NCBI GenBank assembly: GCA_003819975.1
Contig: RPPU01000036.1
Location: forward strand, 1-14,801
Direction: 5' to 3'
Length of the DNA: 14,801 nt
DNA from: Desulfobacteraceae bacterium
GTDB lineage: Bacteria; Desulfobacterota; DSM-4660; Desulfatiglandales; HGW-15
Part shown: positions 8,048-13,441 of the stretch, in pieces
Numbering within the stretch: the stretch's first letter is position 1
Layout of the letters: every line of letters begins with the position of its first letter
Notes under the pieces: generated by a model
What the model was told of the DNA's origin: nothing
What the model saw: the letters and a program-made list of their open reading frames with translations, nothing else
Database searches by the model: none
Made by a program: the position numbers and the translations under genes

Positions 8048-8755
8048 TTATTGAGACATTTTATACAACGGCGCCAGTTCGATGAATTTGACGCCGTTTA
8101 TTTTAGCAATTGCGTTTATCTTGCTGCCGGCCGTTTTTAATTTGATGCGGTCTTTTTGTAGGCTAATATCCAAAATATCCGCGCCTATCTTTTCCAACTC
8201 AGCCCGAACTATAATGATATCCTCTCCTTCAAAAAGAGATACTATTATTTCTATGGGCACATTTTTTTTTGAAGCCTCCGACAGTAAAGAGGGGTGCAGG
8301 CGGTAACCCGGTTGGTAAAGTCCGATCCAACGCACCGAATTCATTTTTTGAGCGGCTTCCAAGGCTTCTTCATCCATTTTTAGGATAAAGGCAAACTGCG
8401 GAATATAGTCAAAAAAGAACACGCCGGCCATAATGAGTGCATCTTTCCATTCCTGAAGCACCGGGCCACTAAACTGGAGGATATAGTAACCCGGTTTGTT
8501 TTTGGGATATTGTTTTAATGTCCATTCAGGGGGTAGTGTCGGCAGACCATTCTCGGATAGTGGATCGAATACGCCAACAGCCAATTGAATCGGAATGGAA
8601 TCTTGAGGTGTTGCGGGTGTTGATTTAAGGTATGGCGCTTCTTGTGACGGCTTATGGAAGCTTTTGTTGCGACAGCTCATGGCCGTGAATCCCAAGAGAA
8701 AAAATACCGGCGCAATGATTTTCAGGGTGCGTTTGAATGTAAAAATAATAGGCAT
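8048..8755 (-). CDS. Freestanding subtilase prodomain, putative lipoprotein inhibitor or chaperone
   Basis: A 235-residue protein. A hydrophobic leader ends in AMSC (Cys28), which fits a permissive lipobox, so it may be membrane-tethered. Residues 53-235 align along the whole prodomain of the adjacent subtilase: both share FDPL, GYY-QF-GPV, FDYIP-FAFI-KMD and VRW-G-YQPGYR. About half of the first 105 aligned residues are identical by eye, with weaker similarity after that. The protein stops where the subtilase catalytic domain would begin; no Asp/His/Ser triad exists. Subtilase prodomains act as folding chaperones and tight inhibitors of their own enzymes, so a trans-acting inhibitor or chaperone is the natural inference. 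The stop codon lies 23 bases before the subtilase start at 8024. No good Shine-Dalgarno precedes the ATG, and an in-frame stop shortly upstream limits alternatives. A decayed subtilase gene is an alternative, but the clean ending argues against it. Confidence 0.85.
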   Translation of the reverse strand: MPIIFTFKRTLKIIAPVFFLLGFTAMSCRNKSFHKPSQEAPYLKSTPATPQDSIPIQLAVGVFDPLSENGLPTLPPEWTLKQYPKNKPGYYILQFSGPVLQEWKDALIMAGVFFFDYIPQFAFILKMDEEALEAAQKMNSVRWIGLYQPGYRLHPSLLSEASKKNVPIEIIVSLFEGEDIIIVRAELEKIGADILDISLQKDRIKLKTAGSKINAIAKINGVKFIELAPLYKMSQ

Positions 8756-8989
8756 TTTGTAAAATTATGTCACTATCTTGGGTGCATTATTTTGCAGGTA
8801 AAAAAAATCGCCTTAATACGGCGTTCCATTTTTCAAAACGAGCCTGTCGAAAAATTATAACGGAGGTGAATTTCTATTGTTTTTCATAGCAAATTATGCT
8901 GTTTTGTCAAGAAAAAAATAGAACAGCTTACAGGTGATAGCGGCAAAAAAAAATAATGAGAGGAATGTAAAATCTAAAAGTATAAAAGA
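8756..8989. other. Leader and promoter region of the prodomain-subtilase unit
   Basis: No gene is seen here. The stretch contains the minus-strand promoter at 8883-8910, an isolated perfect TATAAT (8854-8859, minus) without a matching -35, and CGAGCCTGTCGAA (8839-8851), a motif resembling short intergenic repeats common in many bacteria. A small stem CGCC/GGCG (8809-8812 with 8820-8823) is followed on the minus strand by ATTTTTTTT, possibly a weak attenuator about 45 bases before the start codon. Confidence 0.4.
8883..8910 (-). promoter_or_regulatory. Predicted sigma-70 promoter for the prodomain-subtilase unit
   Basis: On the minus strand a perfect TTGACA (8905-8910) is followed after 16 bases by TATGAA (8883-8888), preceded by TGC as an extended -10. 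The flanking CTTGACAAAACA is identical in the promoter at 11850-11877. The predicted leader is about 120 bases. Confidence 0.6.
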
Positions 8990-9220
8990 AAAGGCGGCCA
9001 AGTCTTAATTGGCCGCCTTTGAAATTGGAGCTTGTAATGTAAAAATTACTTTTTAGGTAATCTTCGGATACCTAATCGGCAAGAAAAAGCCATCAGGCTT
9101 AAAAAACTTAACATCAATAGGCCCAAATGTCCTACTTTTCCGATTTCAGTCGGCGGATCATTCGGAGTGAGCATTGAGATGAAACAGCCTCCGCCACCAC
9201 CGCCTCCGCCACCACCGGGG
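8984..9220 (-). repeat. Copy 2 of duplicated 3' cassette: terminator, stop codon, CFI tail and poly-Gly codons
   Basis: This is the partner of 4480-4716: gap-free alignment at about 89% identity over 237 bases, including non-coding sequence beyond the stop codon. Ten Gly codons are kept in both copies although the third-base pattern differs. Similarity ends abruptly upstream of the Gly tract. Confidence 0.85.
8990..9020 (-). terminator. Rho-independent terminator of the papain-like protease unit
   Basis: The 11-bp stem (8990-9000 with 9010-9020) has a 9-base loop, and TCTTTT follows on the minus strand. It differs from the terminator at 4486-4516 by one loop base. It lies 25 bases past the protease stop codon and separates this unit from the subtilase unit. 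Confidence 0.85.
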
Positions 9221-11121
9221 CTGATTGACGAACCGCCCGAACTCACGGCAGCCGTGTAATCCTGGTTCGGTTGGTTAGCGATGACATTAGCGTAGGGCCG
9301 GTTAGTTGGCGTAAAGGCATAACCTGAAAGTGTCGGCGTCACAGTAGCGCCGTTGTAAGTGATGGTGGAAAGATAGAAACCGGCAGCGTCGGTAGTAGGA
9401 TTGCCGGGCAAACCGTTCATGACCACTCCTGCCAAAGGAGTGACGCCGGATAGCTTAATGGTTCCTGAGATGGCATAGGTCAGTAAGGTTGCCGTGTAAT
9501 CCTGGTTCAGTTGATCGGTAGTGACAGAGGAATAGTCGATGTGAGTCGGGGCAAAGCTGTAACCTGCCCGTGTCGGGGTCACCGTCCCTGACCAGTTGTA
9601 ATCAACCTCGGCGCTATAGAAACCGGAGGCATTGGTGGTAGGGTTACCGGGTAAGCCGTTCATGACCACCCCAGATAGTGGAGAACCGCCGGAAAGTACG
9701 GTTCCTGAAATAGTTTGAGTAACAATAAATGCTTTTATCGTGTTATTATCTTTATAGGTATTAGTATATAAATCATTCCAAGTTATGCCGTCAGAGCTGA
9801 AAAAACTTTCTCCGGTATGCGAGGTGGCGGCTGAAGAATACCCGTCTTCTATGTATTCCAGTGGTACAGGATATTTGTAAACAGTATTTACAAATCGGAT
9901 CACAATGGAAAAATTTGCTCCATTCGTCAACGAGATCGGGGTGTCCAGTTTAACCGTATAATATCCCTGATAAATGTTGGTTCCTGTTTTTGTCGCCGCC
10001 AGCGTTCCGCTTGTGGGCTGTCCTGCGGTCACGCCTGTGTATATATAGATGGAGTAGGCTGTATTGGCATCATTGGTATAAAAACCCACAGCGGCGATTG
10101 CATGGCGACCGGTGGAGGTGAAGATATTCGCTCCCCAAGCCGTTGTCGAACCAGAACCATAATTTCCCACCCATCCTAACGGGTCGTATTGATAGACGGC
10201 CTTATAATTATCCGCTGCTTCGGCATTGTTAAAAGAGGCGAATGACTTCAAGGAGGTGTCGTAATATGAAATATAAAAATAGCCGTTGTCACCCCAGGAA
10301 TTTCCCCAACTATTTTTCATAATGAAAGCTCCATTTCCGGGAGGGGCTGTATTGAAGTTTGCGCTGGCGTAATCGTCGTCCCATCCAACCACGGCCACCG
10401 CATGATTGGTCGTGGTGATACCGGAGGAAACGTAATAGCTGTTGGTTGATGCGTTCCAATAGGTCGCCGAATAATAAAAGGAAGCTTTTACAGCTCCGTA
10501 GTTCATTACGAAATTTTTAATCGTATCATTATCCGTGAAATTCATTCTTGTTGGAAGATAAACAGCTTGCTGGATATGTTTTTGAGGGGCAAGATTGGTG
10601 GGATTGGTTTCATCTAGTGGGCCACCCCAGCGTGCAAGATAAGCCAGCGCCATATCCGTATTCCCGCCCTCGCATGCAGGAATATCAAAGCCATGATTGC
10701 GGTTAAGATGATCTTCATAAAAATCCCAGGTTTCAATCGGCTTTAAAAAAGATTCCAAAGAAGCATAAGTACCAAAGGCCCAACAAGAGCCGCAGGCGCC
10801 TTGATCTTTTACAGGAGTGAGTTTGCCTGTCGTTCGCAGATCATATGTGCTTGGAATCGCTCGTTCGATACCTATCCGGCGATCGATTTTGCCTTTGACA
10901 TGCGATAAATCGATCAGAGAAGGGATCTCTCCAAGACTATGCCCATCATCTGCAATCATTGGGCTTCTGGTGTTTAGAAAAACGTGAAAATCTCTATTAA
11001 TCGGAGTTCTCTTAATCTTTGTATCGGCATGAGAAAAAATGGGGAAACCAATGGTAAAAACCAGGGCTAAAAGAATAAATAGGAAACCGCCTTTACTTGC
11101 TGCTTTTTTACTGACTTTCAT
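9046..11121 (-). CDS. Papain-family (C1A) cysteine protease with lectin-like domain, two Ig-like repeats and Gly10-CFI tail
   Basis: A 691-residue protein. A signal peptide (about 1-32, ending SHA) is followed by a short pro-region. The C1A catalytic domain is about 90-290. Gln107 forms the oxyanion hole and Cys113 is the nucleophile (QGACGSCWAFG); His240 lies in TNHAVAVVGWDDD and Asn270 in MKNSWGNSWG, so it looks active. Residues about 300-467 match the lectin-like domain often found after bacterial C1A domains. Two repeats at about 470-546 and 549-624 share VVMNGLPGNPTT and NQDYTA and resemble carboxypeptidase-regulatory/Ig-like modules. Gly636-645, Cys646-Phe-Ile, a membrane helix and RRLPKK end the chain. 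GGAGG precedes the ATG by 7 bases. The inhibitor gene ends 20 bases upstream, so they form an operon. Expected to act outside the cytoplasm, anchored by its tail. Confidence 0.93.
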   Translation of the reverse strand: MKVSKKAASKGGFLFILLALVFTIGFPIFSHADTKIKRTPINRDFHVFLNTRSPMIADDGHSLGEIPSLIDLSHVKGKIDRRIGIERAIPSTYDLRTTGKLTPVKDQGACGSCWAFGTYASLESFLKPIETWDFYEDHLNRNHGFDIPACEGGNTDMALAYLARWGGPLDETNPTNLAPQKHIQQAVYLPTRMNFTDNDTIKNFVMNYGAVKASFYYSATYWNASTNSYYVSSGITTTNHAVAVVGWDDDYASANFNTAPPGNGAFIMKNSWGNSWGDNGYFYISYYDTSLKSFASFNNAEAADNYKAVYQYDPLGWVGNYGSGSTTAWGANIFTSTGRHAIAAVGFYTNDANTAYSIYIYTGVTAGQPTSGTLAATKTGTNIYQGYYTVKLDTPISLTNGANFSIVIRFVNTVYKYPVPLEYIEDGYSSAATSHTGESFFSSDGITWNDLYTNTYKDNNTIKAFIVTQTISGTVLSGGSPLSGVVMNGLPGNPTTNASGFYSAEVDYNWSGTVTPTRAGYSFAPTHIDYSSVTTDQLNQDYTATLLTYAISGTIKLSGVTPLAGVVMNGLPGNPTTDAAGFYLSTITYNGATVTPTLSGYAFTPTNRPYANVIANQPNQDYTAAVSSGGSSISPGGGGGGGGGGCFISMLTPNDPPTEIGKVGHLGLLMLSFLSLMAFSCRLGIRRLPKK

Positions 11122-11141
11122 TTACAAACCTCCTTCTATGT

Positions 11142-11588
11142 CTAATTAATGGAAATTGAAATTTCAAAAGTTTTAATAGGAGTCACATTTTTTTCAAAAG
11201 AACGGTGATAGATCAATTTTAAAGGAGTCGTCATGCCCTTGCCGACGGCTTGAAATCGAAAAATAATGAGACCCTCTGATCCGTCCATCTGGCTATTAGG
11301 GATAAATTCCGGCTCTCCGATTTGTATAAGAGCCGTCGGGGCTATTGAGCCCACTTCCCAGGAATATCCGGTGGTTGGATTTCCCTTTAGGCTTATTTCT
11401 ATGATGTGGTTTTGGAACAAATGGATGGTTTGACCATTATTTTGATCGTTTATCCGGAGCGCTGCCCTTGATACAGTACAATTTACGGTCATACCGGAGA
11501 AAAGAATAATCGCCAGAAAAAATAATATTGATGGCCTTTCCATAAAATAAACAGATCCTTTCAGTTTATATGAGTAAAATTTATTCAT
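11142..11588 (-). CDS. Chagasin-family (I42) cysteine-protease inhibitor
   Basis: A 148-residue protein from ATG 11588. A hydrophobic segment at about 20-36 directs export. GNPTTGYSW (69-77) is the hallmark first inhibitory loop of chagasin, which enters the active site of papain-like enzymes. GKGMTTPLKLIYHRSFE (about 116-132) corresponds to the G-G-L-Y-RPWE loop, with Pro-Trp replaced by Ser-Phe. The gene ends 20 bases before the papain-like protease starts, so the target is very likely its downstream neighbour. The start at 11588 is chosen because GGAG lies 7 bases upstream and the ATG overlaps the stop of the preceding small ORF. ATG 11603 has no ribosome-binding site. ATG 11543 gives a more compact signal peptide and is an alternative. 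Cys37 follows Asn, which does not fit a standard lipobox, so signal peptidase I processing is more likely. Confidence 0.88.
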   Translation of the reverse strand: MNKFYSYKLKGSVYFMERPSILFFLAIILFSGMTVNCTVSRAALRINDQNNGQTIHLFQNHIIEISLKGNPTTGYSWEVGSIAPTALIQIGEPEFIPNSQMDGSEGLIIFRFQAVGKGMTTPLKLIYHRSFEKNVTPIKTFEISISIN

Positions 11589-11719
11589 GTGATTTCTCCA
11601 CATGAGCCCGAAATGGTTTTTTTATGGCAGCCCGTTCCGAAGATGCTCTGTAGGCACAATAGAAACATGATGCTGATTATTCTAAATGTCCGGATAAAAG
11701 TTAGAAAAGATGGCTTCAT
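11585..11719 (-). CDS. Putative 44-residue small lipoprotein upstream of the inhibitor
   Basis: ATG 11719 opens a 44-codon frame. It has a basic N-terminus, a hydrophobic stretch, and FGTGC with Cys31, a good lipobox. Only 13 residues follow (HKKTISGSCG and a few more). Its TGA overlaps the inhibitor ATG as ATGA, which suggests translational coupling. An in-frame ATG at 11728 is an alternative start; neither has a clear Shine-Dalgarno sequence, which lowers confidence. No family is recognised. It may be a lysis- or entericidin-like mini-lipoprotein, a leader peptide controlling the inhibitor, or a remnant of an older leader. Confidence 0.45.
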   Translation of the reverse strand: MKPSFLTFIRTFRIISIMFLLCLQSIFGTGCHKKTISGSCGEIT

Positions 11720-11849
11720 ATTCAACATATTGAAAAATGGAAAATTTAAACTTTACGTCTAAAGATATAAACGCAAAAAAAAGTCATTCCAGAGAGTTTC
11801 TCCCCGCAATAATTGTACAAATTTGAATCTCGGTAAGAGTGTGGTGTTT
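11720..11849. other. AT-rich leader upstream of the small lipoprotein
   Basis: No gene is seen on either strand. If the promoter at 11850-11877 is used, this is an untranslated leader of about 120 bases before the small ORF and about 255 before the inhibitor. No known riboswitch was recognised. Confidence 0.3.
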
Positions 11850-11877
11850 TTAATATCAGGTTCTTGTGTTTTGTCAA
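11850..11877 (-). promoter_or_regulatory. Predicted sigma-70 promoter for the inhibitor and papain-like protease unit
   Basis: On the minus strand a perfect TTGACA (11872-11877) is followed after 16 bases by TATTAA (11850-11855), preceded by TGA as an extended -10. CTTGACAAAACA is identical to the subtilase-unit promoter. It is back-to-back with the plus-strand promoter at 11900-11928, with 22 bases between the -35 boxes. Confidence 0.6.
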
Positions 11878-11899
11878 GAGAAATAAAACATTTTTTGGC

Positions 11900-11928
11900 T
11901 TGATAGTTCAGGTGGCTTGTCTTATGAT
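11900..11928 (+). promoter_or_regulatory. Predicted sigma-70 promoter for the TolB-like lipoprotein gene
   Basis: TTGATA (11900-11905), a 17-base spacer and TATGAT (11923-11928) make a good consensus promoter about 50 bases before the start codon. It diverges from the protease-unit promoter, so one bound regulator could influence both. Confidence 0.6.
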
Positions 11929-11977
11929 CCGATCAAAAAAAGCGGGAAATTAATTCACTCAAAAGGAGGGTTTTTAT

Positions 11978-12889
11978 ATGCAGGGAGCGAGCGTTATCCG
12001 TAAACTGATGCCGATTGTCTTGTTCATCGTTTTAATTAGCGGTTGCCGCACCATGTCGCCGCCCAGGTTTTACGCGCTCAGCGATGAGCCGATGCGAAAT
12101 TCATACGCAGGTTTCTACCTCGAACTGCAAGAGGTTTATGACTCGGATGGGCAGATTTTCGTCATGGGTTGGGCGGATGTCGAAAAAGAGGGCACTTATG
12201 TGATGGAACTTAAGATGCTGAACCCCAAAGGCGAACAAATTTACACTTATAAAAAGGACGTCAAATCGGATACCAATAAAGGAGAAATAACCGTCGGCTT
12301 CTGGAACACGATTCATTTGGACCCGGATTTGACGGCCAAGCTCTCGCCGGGGAATATTACCATCCATATCTATTGCGACGGCAAGCTGCTGGATACCAAA
12401 CAAATTAAATACACGCCCGGCAGCATTATCAATCCAAATGTCAACCAGGTGGTTGTCTTGCCTTTTTACAGCAGCACCCAATCAACCGTCGAGCGCGCCT
12501 ATCGAGACGGGATGCTCAATACTTTTGCCTATACGGTTACCAATGAAGTCAAAAGAGTCGCTAAAGAGGTCATCCCGCATTATGTGGCTGAGCAGAAACT
12601 GTCGGATAAGGTCCCTCAAAAATGCCTTAATGACCCGGCCTGTCGGGAACGGCTCAAGGAGACCTTTGGCGAAGCGATTGTCATCGAGGGCGATGTGATT
12701 TTACCGTATTATGTGGATTTTCCGTATGAATTAAAGATCACCCTTTTTAACACCAAGACGGGAGAAGTCAAAGGATATAAAAATTTTATGCTTTGCACCG
12801 AAGGCAGTAAAATAAGCACCTGTGTTAAGAGCCTGATAAAAAGCATTTTATATCAACAAGGTTTGTTGGCTTATATTCGGGGGTTGTAA
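11978..12889 (+). CDS. Lipoprotein with N-terminal beta-rich domain and TolB-like C-terminal region
   Basis: A 303-residue protein. The lipobox LISGC with Cys23 is canonical, and the residues after it do not suggest an inner-membrane retention signal. Residues about 45-150 are beta-rich and hydrophilic (FYLELQEVYDSDGQ, then YVMELKMLNPKG), of no family I can name. Residues about 153-298 (VVVLPFYSS, C216-x5-C222, AIVIEGDVILPYY, KITLFNTKTGEV, Cys273, Cys282) resemble the N-terminal TolB-like fold seen in many envelope lipoproteins; the paired Cys suggest disulfides. AAAGGAGGG lies 8-9 bases before the ATG and fixes the start. It is the only plus-strand gene, with its own promoter and probable terminator. 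Role unknown; an envelope assembly or scaffolding part is a guess from the fold. Confidence 0.85.
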   Translation: MQGASVIRKLMPIVLFIVLISGCRTMSPPRFYALSDEPMRNSYAGFYLELQEVYDSDGQIFVMGWADVEKEGTYVMELKMLNPKGEQIYTYKKDVKSDTNKGEITVGFWNTIHLDPDLTAKLSPGNITIHIYCDGKLLDTKQIKYTPGSIINPNVNQVVVLPFYSSTQSTVERAYRDGMLNTFAYTVTNEVKRVAKEVIPHYVAEQKLSDKVPQKCLNDPACRERLKETFGEAIVIEGDVILPYYVDFPYELKITLFNTKTGEVKGYKNFMLCTEGSKISTCVKSLIKSILYQQGLLAYIRGL

Positions 12890-12908
12890 CAGAGTGGGTT
12901 GTGTTACC

Positions 12909-12939
12909 GGGGATGCCCTGTCATGCCCTGGACATCCCC
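12909..12939 (+). terminator. Possible terminator of the TolB-like lipoprotein gene
   Basis: GGGGATG (12909-12915) pairs with CATCCCC (12933-12939), with two more G-C pairs inside after one mismatch. CATAACTTTTG follows, a weak T-run. It lies 20 bases after the stop codon. The stem is sound but the T-tract is poor. Confidence 0.4.
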
Positions 12940-13069
12940 CATAACTTTTGATAATGATAAATGGATCGTGCCAGAAAAACCGAACAAGCCTCGCAGAGCT
13001 GATTGTTATTCGTTCCGTAGTCGCGGGACGAATAGAAATAAAATCTTATCCTTCTTGGTCTGTGCGGAA

Positions 13070-13131
13070 GTAATTTCGTGAAGATTGAAATTACTGATAT
13101 CTGGAGTAATTTCAGAATTTTCTGAAATTAC
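13070..13131. repeat. Two tandem hairpins sharing the arm GTAATTTC
   Basis: GTAATTTC (13070-13077) pairs with GAAATTAC (13087-13094). A second, perfect 12-bp palindrome, GTAATTTCAGAA (13106-13117) with TTCTGAAATTAC (13120-13131), follows after 11 bases. The same 8-base arm thus occurs four times in alternating orientation within 62 bases. Confidence 0.7.
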
Positions 13132-13136
13132 GTCAT

Positions 13137-13230
13137 CTGCGGTAAAAAATTATTGTCATTCCGGCATGCCATGATTTTGCTAATGCAAAATCATCTTTTG
13201 GCCGGAATCCGGAAGAGTATTTAACCGCAG
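13137..13230. repeat. Nested inverted-repeat element (REP/MITE-like)
   Basis: Three nested pairs were seen: CTGCGGT (13137-13143) with ACCGCAG (13224-13230); ATTCCGGC (13158-13165) with GCCGGAAT (13201-13208); and ATGATTTTGC (13171-13180) with GCAAAATCAT (13185-13194) around a TAAT loop. The ATTCCGGC...GCCGGAAT middle arm recalls small dispersed palindromes of the ATTCC...GGAAT type. No coding capacity. Confidence 0.65.
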
Positions 13231-13264
13231 ACGGAAGCCGGACGAAGGGCAGACAAGATAGAAT

Positions 13265-13293
13265 TTTTCCCCGCTCGACCTGAGCGGGGAAAA
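13265..13293. repeat. Perfect 12-bp palindromic hairpin
   Basis: TTTTCCCCGCTC (13265-13276) pairs with GAGCGGGGAAAA (13282-13293) around a 5-base loop. It reads the same on both strands. It could end transcription from either side between the convergent genes, although the terminal T-tract is only the stem's own four to five T residues. Confidence 0.55.
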
Positions 13294-13441
13294 CATGTCA
13301 TCGCTGCGCGAAGCAGAGGTTGGGTTGCGTAAATGGACAATTTAAACCACCTCCTGTGTTCAGTAACTGACTTATGGGTAACGATAAGGGCATGACGAGG
13401 CATCCCGGCCAAACAGTTTGGGGACCAACGCTTTGCTTGTT

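Larger units (their letters stand above)
12890..13441. other. Non-coding, palindrome-rich region
   Basis: I find no frame here with a ribosome-binding site and a recognisable product. The stretch instead holds a probable terminator (12909-12939) and three separate sets of inverted repeats (13070-13131, 13137-13230, 13265-13293). It lies between the 3' ends of two convergent genes, a usual place for REP-like or MITE-like elements. Confidence 0.55.

Noticed and set aside
12899..13081. Plus-strand 60-codon frame after the lipoprotein gene
   Set aside because: It starts inside the probable terminator area, has no ribosome-binding site and a composition that fits no family.
13137..13230. Integron attC site or CRISPR-like repeat
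   Set aside because: Core-site GTTRRRY/RYYYAAC pairs in the right layout and regularly spaced direct repeats were not found.
13221..13412. Minus-strand 63-codon frame in the palindromic region
   Set aside because: No ribosome-binding site, no recognised family, and it is built across a perfect hairpin and an inverted-repeat arm; most likely non-coding.
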